Positions 35,031 to 45,900 of a stretch of 64,000 nucleotides of DNA are shown in pieces. Within the stretch, counting starts at the first letter, position 1. Each line of letters opens with the position of its first letter. This stretch comes from Primula veris (taxonomy: Eukaryota; Streptophyta; Magnoliopsida; Ericales; Primulaceae): the NCBI GenBank assembly GCA_963682055.1, contig OY821741.1:7013501-7077500 (forward strand), given 5' to 3'. The notes beneath the pieces are model-generated. The model worked only from the letters and a program-made list of their open reading frames with translations, was not told the origin of the DNA and searched no databases. The position numbers and the translations under genes are program-made.

Positions 35031-38000
35031 TTAACGGTAAGATTTCTGGAATCTAGCACGAGCACCACGACCACCAAACTTCTTAGGCTCACAGCGCCTT
35101 GGGTCAGCAACAAGCAGAGTACGATCGTACCTAAAAATAATTCAAACATTCCACTCATAAAAAATTGTTTAAACAGTCTTAAAATAAAATGCCAAACAAA
35201 AAAAGGATGGAAATTTTTGAACAGAAAATCATATGGAAAAGTGTTACAAATTCAGAACACAATTTAGAGCAAATTTTTTAACACAATTTTTAAACTGCAA
35301 GTTTTTAGAACAAATTATGTAATATCAGATTTTTTTATGCCACTTAGATAGTCTGTAAAGAACTAAGGAGTAGTTTGGAAAGGTGTGAATATTGCATATC
35401 CTCCAAGTAAGCTTAATGATCGGAATAAGGACATAAAATTGTATCATCTACACCAATGGGAAACATAAGTAATCAAATAGAGTGGGTCACTAGTGAGAAT
35501 CAAAGTAGCTTAGAACCAGAAAAACATGTATTGAATGCCTTTTTTTGAATGTAGCCCATTTTTTAGCCAAAGCAGCGTACAATAGCTGGTAATAAGACCC
35601 CAAGATTGACAAGTTCAACATAAATAAATAAAACTACAGTACGTAGCTACAAAACAATTTAAAAGCAGGTCCATGGCTATAAAGAAGGAAAAATAGAATG
35701 AATTGTTTTGTGAAAATTATAATAGTTTAAACTATAAAGAAATAAAAAGTTTGAACCTGGCAGATTTTCAAAGCCCAAAGTCCAATAACGATTATAAGAC
35801 AACAGAATTAAGAAAGTCGCACAAAAAAACTGCAAACAGGAATTTAAAAGCAGAATGAATTGTTTTGTGAAAATTATAATAGTTTAAACTATAAAGAAAT
35901 TAAAAGTTTGAACTTGGCAGATTTTCAAAGCCTAGAGTCCAATAACGATTATAAGACAACAGAATTAAGAAAGTCGCACAAAAAAAAATGCAAACAGGAA
36001 GAAGGCTACAAATTAGATGATAAGGTCCTACCAAAATAACCTCCTTAAAAAGAATGCAGACATATGATGTAAGCGACTATCTCTTGCTATTCATATTATA
36101 CGGTACTTTCCAAATACTGGTTCACTTTATCTCTCTACTATTACGAGCCCTATTTCTATTTTGGCCTATATGATATGACCATTTATATTCTCATTTTGGC
36201 CTGTTTGGCACTACAATTGCCATTATGGCCTAGTCTAGAGCGATCATATATTATACATAACACAATAATAAGAGGATAAAACACTGATCTGAGAAGTGCT
36301 ATAGAAAGCGGGAAAGTTTATAGTGCTGATTAAGGCAGCACCATAGTAAGAGGTTCAAAGCTAAGCGCTGCTTGGCAAAGCAAAGTCTTTCCTATACAGT
36401 TGCCAACGAATTAAATAATAAAGCTAGTTTACAGTGGCTAATCAGCTCATTTGAAGAACCTAATTCACTATAACAATGCAATACACTAGTTTACAGTTAG
36501 TTAATTAGAGTTTTTTTTATCTTTAGCAAAACCCAAGAGTAGTTGGTCTTTTGGGGGAAATCAAAATTTGTAGAGTTTTTATGTTTTTCGCCAAATGCAG
36601 CCTGTTCTAATTTTGGTTTGTATGATAAATGAGCCGTAAATATGCGTTCATGTTTGGTTTGATCATAAACAGACGAAGATGACCAAAACATAAGCAAGGA
36701 GATGACATTATTGGTTAATGGTTCGATCCATTTGCAGCTTTATACATACACTAGCACACAGAACTGGCGGTCACAGAATAACCCCAGTTGTAATTCACTG
36801 AAATATGGTACATTAAAAGCATTGAAATGCTCTGCTCTGCTTATCATGTACCCCTTTTGCCTTCAGTAGTATCATAATTTCAAATTTAAATTCTAATAAG
36901 TAGTAGTCAATTCTAGAGCACATGCACATAGAAAACAAACAAACACGTACTCTTACAAGTAGAGTAAGTATCATAAACTCTAGAGCAAGTATCAGAATAC
37001 TAAAACAAGTCAAAGCAGGAATAGAGGAGTACATAGACAAGCCACACATAAACTTACATGGTGCCTGTTAGGAGCATTTTCCTTTGCTTTTTTGATTAAC
37101 AAAAAGTAGTGTTTGGCAAGTTAGCATTTTAAGCTATCTTTGGGGTCAAAAAAGCTAAAGAGCAGAGAAGCTAGGATATTGGGATTTTTTGAATCCTTCA
37201 CATAAAAATTACCAAAAGAAGTAATTTTCTGATTGAAAAAGTTCACAAAATTACAAGTCAGTTAAGTTAAAACGAAAAATGGATTATCAACCAAATTAAA
37301 GGAGAATCTGGAAAAGACATTAAGCTAAACCCAAACAAGGCCTTACCCACAACATTGCAATGTGAAATATTAAAGACATACAAAGTTCTGTCTTGACTGT
37401 ACCTCTTTCCACTCGGTAATTAAATTAAATAATGAAAACTTGTAGTTCAGGTGTATCATACATTAAGGCTTACAAAGTTCTGCTATTTAATTGTATCATG
37501 TATGCATTCTCATCTTACATGTGTAGTCAATTCGAAATATATTATAAAGAAATAGACGCATGGACATACATACTACATACATGTAGATCAAGTTTGAATT
37601 CTAGAGTAAGTATCAGATCACGAGTATATGTGCTGCGCAGGAAATAGTAAACAGGACACTAACGACATTAACAGCATATTAAAATCTGATTATAAGGACA
37701 CTTGTACCAAGGAGAAAATATTAAAATCTGTTTCTACGCAACACGATAATTAAACATGGAACTTCAACAGCAAGTAAATATATAATATACATAACCGAGA
37801 GAGAGAGAGAAAGAGCATGTAATAATACCTGACAACAATTCTATACAATATTAAAATCGGTTTCTAAGCTACACGATCAATAAACACAGGCTGTAGGGCA
37901 ATATTAACAATGTCAACAAGGGCAGTCCTAGAAAATTATCGTAGTTTCAGGTTCTGCTATTAACTAGTAGTTTGTATGCATACTATAGTCTTATTAGTCA

Positions 38001-40043
38001 GAGTCAACTAGCAAATGTATATAAAAACAAACACACAGATGCAAACATGCACATAGAGAAGGCATACATAAACGTACACAGTGTCTGCTTGGCAGCAGCT
38101 TTTTTCCTCGGTTTTTTTAACTAAAAAATCAGATATGAGTGTCAGCTTTTTAAAAGCTAGGTTTTGGGTTTAAAAAAAGCTCAAAAGGTAGTAAAAAAAA
38201 TCAGGAAAAATAAACTGTAAAGTAGGAGGTTTTTAGTGCATTTTCACATAAACAGTACAAAAAATAGAAATGTTGTAATAAAAGTCTAAAATTTGTTTTT
38301 CTGTCGCTTATAAGTTAATATAAGTAGAAGATGACTTCTCGATTGAACAAATTACAAGTCACATGTATAAGCTACGAGACTGAGGTGGTACCAAACTCTA
38401 CATAACACTTTTTTTAGGAATTTTTTTAAAACAAATGGCATAAGCACCTTTTATAACTCCTATGTGTAATAATAACAACCGATTAATATCAGTTTTTATG
38501 CTATCCAATCAATAAACACATTGTAATCGTTAATTTCGATTGCAAGGAGCTATTTAAGGATGAATTATTACTTTAAAATTTGAAACAATTTCTACTGAAA
38601 ATTCAACAAAAAAGCAAAGAAAAATGAAAAAAAAAATCCAACAAAAAAAACATACATAAATATATAGATATAGATATAGATATAAAGACAAAACGCATAA
38701 TAAAGATGTAAAGCAACTGGTAGCAAGGAATGAGCAGCAGACTAAATGATGTGTAAAAGTAGACACACAAAACAAAACCGCAGGCAGGTAGATAAAAAGT
38801 TTAAAAAAAAAATATAACGGTATTTTTTTTTAATTAAAAAAAAAACACGGAAATGATAAAAAAAACTGGTCGTAGAATCAATGAGAATAATATAAATTAG
38901 AGAGATGGAAGTAGAAATAAAGAAAAGGGATGAAAAATATAGTAGACCTGACGAGAATGTCCTTGATTTCCTTCTTAGCCTGCTCGTCGACAAACTTCTG
39001 GTGGAAAGCGACGATAGCCTTGGCGATACTCTGACGGACAGCATAAACCTGAGAAACATGGCCTCCACCCGTAACCCTGACCCGAATATCCAAATCAGTA
39101 AGCCGGTGACGGCCCAATAGGTATATCGGTTCGAGGACCTAATAATAGTACAATATAAAATCAATTAAGAAAGGAATACTATCATCTAATTAGCTATAAT
39201 CAATTAAGAAATGGAGATGACATATAATGGGGTACTTTTCGTAACAGATTTTTAGATTTTTTATTTTAGCTTTCAAAAAGGAGATTTACGTATTTCAGCT
39301 TTCTAAAAAAACAAGAAATCTGGAGTTTTCAGTTGATGTTCTTAAAACAGATTTTTAAAATCTGATTTTGGACAAAAAAAATATGTTACATGGCCATAGA
39401 TATATATAAATATAAATATATATGGCAGCTTCTTAATAAGCAATTTTTTTTCATCTAATAAACACACATACACATGTGTTGTCACATGATTAAAATTAGT
39501 TAAAAATCAATTATAAGTAAAATAAAAAATACAAGTAGAACAAGTATCATAAACACACACATATTTTTTGGTCCAAAATCAGATATTAAGAATCGACTTA
39601 AATTCCAGATTTTATTTTTTAGATTTTTCAGCTTTTTCGGCTAAAAATCTGTTTTTTGAAAGATGACCGTCCAAACACCCATGATTTTTGAAAATAAAAA
39701 CTCTAAAATCTGTTACCAAATAAAAAGAAATAAAAAGTAATAAGATAAAAAAAATTACATATAGAATAAATATCATAAACACACACGCATACACACATAT
39801 ATATCGTTATAAGTCAAATAAAAAAACTAAAATAGGTTATTTTAAGCAATTTTTTGTATCTCTAAAAAAAGAAAGCGGTTAGATGACCTTAGCGCTAAGG
39901 ATTTGAGGTCCAAATAACTCAATCGGAGCTCCGTTAACTTTGATCATTCCTCGGCCTCGTTTGCAGTGAGCTACGGCGACCGCCGTCTTCTTCCGCCCAA
40001 AACATTGTACCGATTCCACCGGCGTTGCTGCTACGGCTGCCAT
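35031..40043 (-). CDS. RPS16: 40S ribosomal protein S16 (uS9), copy A, three exons
   Basis: Structural protein of the small cytosolic ribosomal subunit. Exons on the minus strand: 39888-40043 (52 codons, [20 protein letters not shown] and GAPIEL), 38948-39138 ([44 protein letters not shown]) and 35031-35130 ([20 protein letters not shown], then [12 protein letters not shown] and stop). Total 447 nt, 148 aa, close to the usual 146 aa. Introns (749 bp and 3817 bp) begin GT and end AG. No stop, frameshift or loss of the conserved C terminus, so it should be functional. It is head to head with copy B at 42990-47868 as one arm of an inverted duplication. Intron 1 contains two AT-rich MITE copies; intron 2 carries a ~160-bp tandem duplication. 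Confidence 0.95.
35698..36002. repeat. ~160-bp tandem duplication in intron 2 of RPS16 copy A
   Basis: GAATTGTTTTGTGAAAATTA... through GTCGCACAAAAAAA...GCAAACAGG occurs twice, starting at about 35699 and 35859, with a handful of differences. Confidence 0.9.
39229..39397. mobile_element. AT-rich Tourist-like MITE in intron 1 of RPS16 copy A
   Basis: The sequence from CGTAACAGATTTTTAGATTT to AAAATCTGATTTTGG matches, in inverted order, the better preserved element at 44267-44444. It lies about 90 bp upstream of exon 2 in both genes. A further copy of the same family lies at about 39560-39720. Confidence 0.55.
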
Positions 40044-40202
40044 TTTATCTTCTCTGTGTTATAAACCCTAATTCTAGAGAGATGTTGTGAACGGCGGCGA
40101 TGACGGTGTGCTTTAGATAGATATTTTAGCCTTTTTATATAAGAAGTCGTTTTTAGGGTTTTATTAACAACATTCCTGTTTTCTCTAATTAGTTTGGGCC
40201 CA
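40044..40202 (-). promoter_or_regulatory. promoter region of RPS16 copy A
   Basis: Upstream of the ATG on the minus strand: telo-box TTAGGGTTT (AAACCCTAA on the plus strand at 40063-40071), TATA-like TATATAAA at about 40133-40142, and the site II element TGGGCCCA at 40195-40202. Telo-box plus TGGGCC is the usual combination for plant ribosomal protein genes. The transcription start is inferred to lie between the TATA box and the telo-box. Confidence 0.7.
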
Positions 40203-40763
40203 ACTTGTATCACATTTGGACCCTTTCAAACTTTGGGAATACTCGACTGGCCGTGGAAAAAATTCCCGAAATACCAAATTCCGTCCAATTCGTTTCGATT
40301 TGATTTTTTTTTGTCCCGATGTTGTCCGGATCTGAAAGGTTGGAAAAAATTCCCGAAATATTGAAATTCGGTCCGATTTGATGTTCGATTCGTTTCGATC
40401 TAATTTTTTTTTTGTCCTGATGTTGTCTGGATGTGAAAGGTCGGATTTTTATCTTGTCCTGAACTAATTTGGTTCAGGATTGGATTTTTATTTTCAAATC
40501 CGATGGATTTCCTGACCCGAACCGATGGAATTAATATACATTAAAAAATATATTTAAAAAAAAAACTTATTATTAATAGTACCGGTTTATATTTATTAAA
40601 AAAAAACAAACTTACTATCACATCTATTCTATTTACTAAGTAACACACTTCTATTCCCTCTTTAAACATATATATATATATACTCATTTATTTATATATA
40701 AATGTATATTTATTAATTTAATCACCCGTTACCCTTCATATATCAAATATATTATGTTATTCG
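40203..40763. other. spacer between RPS16 copy A promoter and fold-back element
   Basis: Contains a partial direct duplication of about 115 bp (TTGGAAAAAATTCCCGAAAT... and TTTTTTTGTCC.GATGTTGTC, about 40250-40330 and 40340-40430). No gene. Confidence 0.5.
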
Positions 40764-41167
40764 TTTTATTTGATGTTTCGTTTGAGTTTCTTGTTGCATA
40801 TGTTGTGTATCCGTCCTAATCTTAAATAACTAAAATTATAACATGCGGTTCGTGTTTTTAGTTTGAATAATGTTATTATATATTTTTTCGAATATATAAT
40901 ATTTTATTTACTGTCATGTAAAAATGTGTGCAATATCATAATTTGCGAATTATATATTTTCAGATTTAAGTTAAAAAAATTATGAATTTTTCTCCAAGTA
41001 GTCTCACATAGTATGTTACGATCGTTAAGGAAAGATTTGGAGGGACATTTGATATTAGAGCTACCGAAAAAATATATAATAACGTTATTCAAACTAATAT
41101 ATGCAAGATCAGGAGTATACACAAATATATATGCAACAATAAACTCAAACTTAACATCAAATAAAAT
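40764..41167. mobile_element. fold-back element of about 400 bp between the RPS16 first exons
   Basis: The left arm (TTTTATTTGATG, GTTTGAGTTTCTTGTTGCAT, AGTTTGAATAATGTTATTAT) is mirrored on the right (ATAACGTTATTCAAACT, ATGCAACAATAAACTCAAAC, CATCAAATAAAAT). Arms are about 100-130 bp with a loop of about 180 bp. Its right edge coincides with the point where the duplicated RPS16 promoter sequence begins (about 41163). Confidence 0.65.
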
Positions 41168-41480
41168 ATCTATCTAAAGCCCACCGTCCCCGCCGTTAAC
41201 ACACACACACACACACAAAACATCTCTCTAGAATTAGGGTTTATAACACAGAGAAGAGAAAATGGCAGCCGTAGCAGCAACGCCGGTGGAATCGGTACAA
41301 TGTTTTGGGCGGAAGAAGACGGCGGTCGCCGTAGCTCACTGCAAACGAGGCCGAGGAATGATCAAAGTTAACGGAGCTCCGATTGAGCTATTTGGACCCC
41401 AAATCCTCAGCGCTAAGGTCATCTAACCGCTTTCTTTTTTTAGAGATACAAAAAAATTGCTTAATATGTTGTGTTTGATT
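41163..41480 (+). other. duplicated promoter, 5' UTR, first exon and intron start of RPS16
   Basis: The segment from AAAATATCTATCTAAAGC to about 41480 is an inverted second copy of the 5' end of RPS16 copy A. It includes the telo-box TTAGGGTTT at 41234-41242 but stops just short of the TATA-like box, which is absent here. Confidence 0.8.
41262..41417 (+). pseudogene. RPS16: orphan first exon of RPS16 (52 codons, open)
   Basis: Open from ATG through [15 protein letters not shown] to a GT donor at 41418-41419. It differs from exon 1 of copy A at three positions in the part near the donor, all silent (TTA/CTA, CCT/CCC, CTT/CTC), and is less like exon 1 of copy B. No exon 2 or 3 follows before copy B begins at 42990. 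Its donor has the same phase as exon 1 of copy B, so splicing to the exon at 44534 would give a complete S16 protein. It is either a dead duplicate fragment or an alternative first exon of copy B. Confidence 0.85.
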
Positions 41481-41563
41481 TTATGTGTCAATTCTCCATT
41501 TACTAATTGACTATTAACTAGTAAGTTTATAGTATGCATATATGTATGTTTGTATATTATATA

Positions 41564-41885
41564 CCAGTAAACGATACCCACACGTTTGCGTGTGAGACCC
41601 TATAAATTGTGATGATGATACAAATGTAGAGTAAAAACAAAACATAGGATATAAGAAACAAAATATGATATAAATTGTGACGATGATACAAATATTTAGA
41701 GAACAAAAATATAGGATGTAATAAATTTGTGTAGTTAAAGAGAGAAAGAGTGTAATTAGTTTTTATTTTTTATGAAAGTAGTTAATATGGTAAATAATAA
41801 AAAAAGTATTAGTGGTATTTTTGGAAAAAAGTGGCTAAATTGGGCAGTCTCATTTGACTTGGGTTGACTTATTATAATAGAATGA
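41564..41885 (-). mobile_element. candidate non-autonomous Helitron (322 bp)
   Basis: Read on the minus strand it begins TCATTCTATTATAATAAGTC, ends in the hairpin CACACGCAAACGTGTG, a short spacer and CTGG, and is bordered by A on the 5' side and T on the 3' side. These are the Helitron hallmarks (TC start, hairpin, CTRR end, A/T target, no target duplication). No coding capacity. Less certain than the copy at 63420-63798 because no empty site was found. Confidence 0.5.
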
Positions 41886-42840
41886 TATAATATCCTACCT
41901 ATGGCGCGCCTTAAAAAAATGCTTAATAGAAGCTGCCTTAGTTTTTTTTTTTTTACTTATAAGTGACTTATTACTAATTTTAATCCTCGTCAGGTATTAC
42001 ACACACACACACACAGATATATGTAATTTTTTTTTATCTCATTGCTTAACCCGGACACACACAGATTTTTTATCTCTAAAAAAAAGTCTTCCTTAACTTA
42101 ATAATTAAGTTCGTAAATCAGATCAGATTATAAATTATGTGTACGTGTGGTATCAATTTGTTTTGTTAGTTTTTTAATATTTTTGATTTTAAAAAGCCAC
42201 ATGCATTTAGTATTACTGTTTTTTTTAGATTTTAAAAATCTAGATTTTGGAGTAATATAACTAGAAAAGGCTAAAAGCAAAAAAGGCACACATTTTGAAA
42301 ATTTCGACAGCTTTATCCTCACCATTTTAATAATTTAAATAAATATTTATGTTATCTCAACTAAAATTTTATTCGTATACTTGACGTGTTACTTACCCGT
42401 TTAAATATAATATTTTAAAAATTTATCAAAAAAATGTCTTATAAAATTATTTTAATTGAGAAAACAAAAAATTATTATCAAAAATAATATCTTAAAACTT
42501 ATATTTTTTAATTCTTTGTCATATTTTGAAAACCAATTTTTTTTACTATTGTTTTAAAACTGTTGTGTGACAAATTAGCTCGTTATAGATATATATATAG
42601 AGAGAGAAGAAACATTAGGTTTTTATTAATCAGAATGTGTATGATAAAAGATCACTAACCCACCCTCCTTATATAGATAGAAGCTCACTTAGATCCAACT
42701 AAAACCCATAAAATACAAGCCGGAATAATACAATAGTAAACCTCACTTGAACCCAACTAAAACCCATAAAATACAAGCCCAATAATACAATAATAATAAC
42801 TCGAACAAAAACGTATTTTTGACTGAAAAATATGATTATA
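41886..42840. other. intergenic between the orphan exon and RPS16 copy B
   Basis: AT-rich DNA with CA and TATA microsatellites (about 41998-42016 and 42585-42606) and a 56-bp direct duplication around AACCCATAAAATACAAGCC (about 42706 and 42762). No gene. Confidence 0.5.
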
Positions 42841-42989
42841 AAAAGTTGGGCCATTACAGAACACCTACTTTCCTGCATATTAAATAAAACCCTAGAAAAA
42901 AATTCCCTTTATAAAATAGTAAAATACTCCTCTCTTTCCCTCTCTAAACACACACACTATTCACACTTTCTCTCACACACACACACAAC
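42841..42989 (+). promoter_or_regulatory. promoter and 5' UTR of RPS16 copy B
   Basis: Site II element TGGGCC at 42847-42852, telo-box-like AAACCCTAG at about 42887-42895, TATA-like TATAAAAT at 42910-42917, then a pyrimidine- and CA-rich leader up to the ATG at 42990. Motif order matches copy A, although the sequence between motifs has diverged. Confidence 0.7.
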
Positions 42990-45900
42990 ATGGCAGCCGT
43001 AGCTCCACCGACTCTGATCGAGTCTGTGCAGTGTTTTGGCCGGAAAAAAACTGCCGTCGCCGTAGCCCATTGCAAGCGCGGCCGTGGGCTGATCAGAGTT
43101 AACGGAGCTCCGATCGAACTAGTCGGACCACAAATCCTCAGCTCTAAGGTGTGTTTTTATTAGATAAAAAATTGCTTATTATATAACCTGCTTTAGTTTT
43201 TTTATTTGACTTATAACTAATTTTATTCCTCGTCATATATATATATGTGTGTGTGTGTGTTTATTAGATTAAAAAATTGCTTATTAGAACCTGCTTTAGT
43301 TTTTTTATTTGACTTATAACTAATTTTAATCCTCGTCATATATATGTGTGTGTGTGTTTATTAGATTAAAAAATTGCTTATTATAACCTGCTTTAGTGTT
43401 TTTTTATTCGACTTACAACTGACATTACTAATTTTAATCCTCATCAAGTATTACACACACACACATATATATGTATATATATATAACTAATTGGATGAGA
43501 TAGTATGCATATATATGTATGTGTTTATAAATAATAGTAGTTTTATTGAATTTGGTAGTGTTTTTATAAGAATTGGAATAATTTTTAGTGGATTTGGCAA
43601 AAATAATGTAGTAGTATCGTTAAATAATATACTAGTATCCAAAAATGATAATAGTAAATTTATATATATATGTGTGTTTATTCGATAAAAAATTGCTTAT
43701 TAGAAGCTGCTTTAGTTTTTTATTTGTATTATAACTAATTTTAATCGTCATATATATATATGTGTGTGTGTTTATTAGATAAAAAAATTTGCTTATTATA
43801 AGATGCCTTAGTTTTTTTATTTGACTCGTAACTGATTTTAATCTTCGTCATATATATATGTGTGTGTGTGTGTTTATGATAGTTGTTCTACATATATGTA
43901 TCTATGTGCCTGTGTTTGATTTTATTATGCCATCTCCATTTCTTATGGTGTGTTTGGTTACAGAATTTTTAGTTCAAAAGTTTTGAAAATCCAACAGATT
44001 CTTTTTTTAGATTTTTCAGCTTTTTTTAGGCTGAAAATCTGCTTTAACCAGTTTACCTTTAGGGTCCGGGTTAGGCAATGAGATAAAAAATTTGCTTAAT
44101 ATAACCTTCATTAGTTTGTTTTTTACTTATAACTGACTTATTACTTATTTTAATCCTCGTCATTACACACACACATATATATGTGTGTGTGTGTGTGTGT
44201 GTGTTTATTAGATAAAAAAATGCTTATTAGAAGCTGCCATATATATATATATACACACACATCTATGGCTATGCTTGGTAACAGTTTTTTTGGTCTCAAA
44301 TCAGATTTTAAAAATCTGATTTAAGAAAATGCACTGAAAATTCCAGATTCTTGTTTTTTAGAATTTTCAGCTTTTTGAAAGCTAAATAATCTCCTTTTTG
44401 AAAGCTAAAATAAAAAATCTAAAAATCTGTTACCAAACGGACCCATACATGTCATCTCCATTTCTTAATTGACTATAACTAATTAGATGATAGTATTACT
44501 TTCTTAATTGATTTTATATTGTACTATTATTAGGTCTTCGAACCGGTTTACCTATTGGGCCGTCACCGCATTAATGTGGATATTCGGGTCAGGGTTACGG
44601 GTGGAGGCCACGTCTCTCAGGTTTATGCTGTCCGTCAGAGTATCGCCAAGGCTATCGTCGCTTTCCACCAGAAGTTCGTCGATGAGCAGGCTAAGAAGGA
44701 AATCAAGGACATACTCGTCAGGTCTACTATTATTCTTCAACTCTATTTTTTTTTTCATATCTTTTTCTATCTTTATCTACTCATTGAGCGAGCACTCTCT
44801 TCTCTGTCCATTGATTGATTTTGCTGCTGCATCAAAAATAAATGGATCTTTTTATATTTACTTCTTTATACTTTTCCCTACCTACTTGCAGTCCAAGTTT
44901 CCGTTTGTGTGTTTGTTTTTAGATGCTGTATCCATTTCCTAATTGACTAGTTTCATTTTAGTATGCTGTATGCAAATCTATTTATTGACTATAACTTCAG
45001 TAAACAGAGCTTTTTATTTTCTGGGTTTTTTTAAATCTTTTTTCAGATTTTTTTTTCATTTTTTTGTTATTTTCCCTATTTTTTCCTACTTTTTTTTTTT
45101 GTTGAGTTTTTATGTTTATGCTAATTTGGTGGCATTGGCTTTTTATTTATTTATCAAAAAGCTGTTTTTAATAGAAAATTAGGTTGTTTAATACATAGAA
45201 GCTGACTTAGTTTTCCCCAATAGTTAAAACCCTAAAAAATATTATAAAACTCTCCCCGCCACTCTCTCTACCTACCGTGCACCGATCGAGCTGGTCGGAC
45301 CGCAGATACTCAGCGCAAAGGTGCTCAAGCCTCTCTACCTCTCAAATCTATGCCATCCGTCAGAGTATTGCAAAGGATATCGTTGCTTTCCACTAAAAGT
45401 TTGTCGACGAACATACCAAGAAGGAAATGAAGGACATTCTTGTCAGGCTATCATTTCCATTTTTTCTTCTTTGTTTTATATATCTATTTCTCTCTATCTA
45501 ATTTTTATTTCTACTCATTGAGCCACAGTTTCTGTTTCATCATTTCCCTGCTGTTTTAAAAAAAGACCTTTATATATTTATTTCCTTTTTACTTTCATAT
45601 CTACCTGCTTGTAGTTTTGTGTGTTTACTTTTACACATCATCTTAGTCTGCTTGCTAATACTTTGGTAGTAGCTTTACATCTTTTTTATAATGTTTATTA
45701 TGCTTTTCTGAAGCATTTTTTGGTCAAAATGCTGCTTCTAATGATAAAACTATGAGAACAAAAAAAAAGATTATTACTTGATAGAAACTGTCTTTGTATT
45801 TGGAAAATTACCCCCTTTGTTAGTTTTTTGTGTGAAAAAGCTCAAAAAATCCCCAATATCCTAGATTCTCTGCCTTTTTATCCTTATCGACCCAAACAGC

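Noticed and set aside
34898..35158. 86-codon minus-strand frame near the 3' end of RPS16 copy A
   Set aside because: Exon 3 in the wrong frame; the correct frame ([20 protein letters not shown]) overlaps it. The plus-strand counterpart at 47645-47905 is the same artefact.
38742..39164. 140-codon minus-strand frame with [13 protein letters not shown]
   Set aside because: It is exon 2 of RPS16 copy A read in the wrong frame and extended into introns; the same applies to 44508-44942 for copy B.
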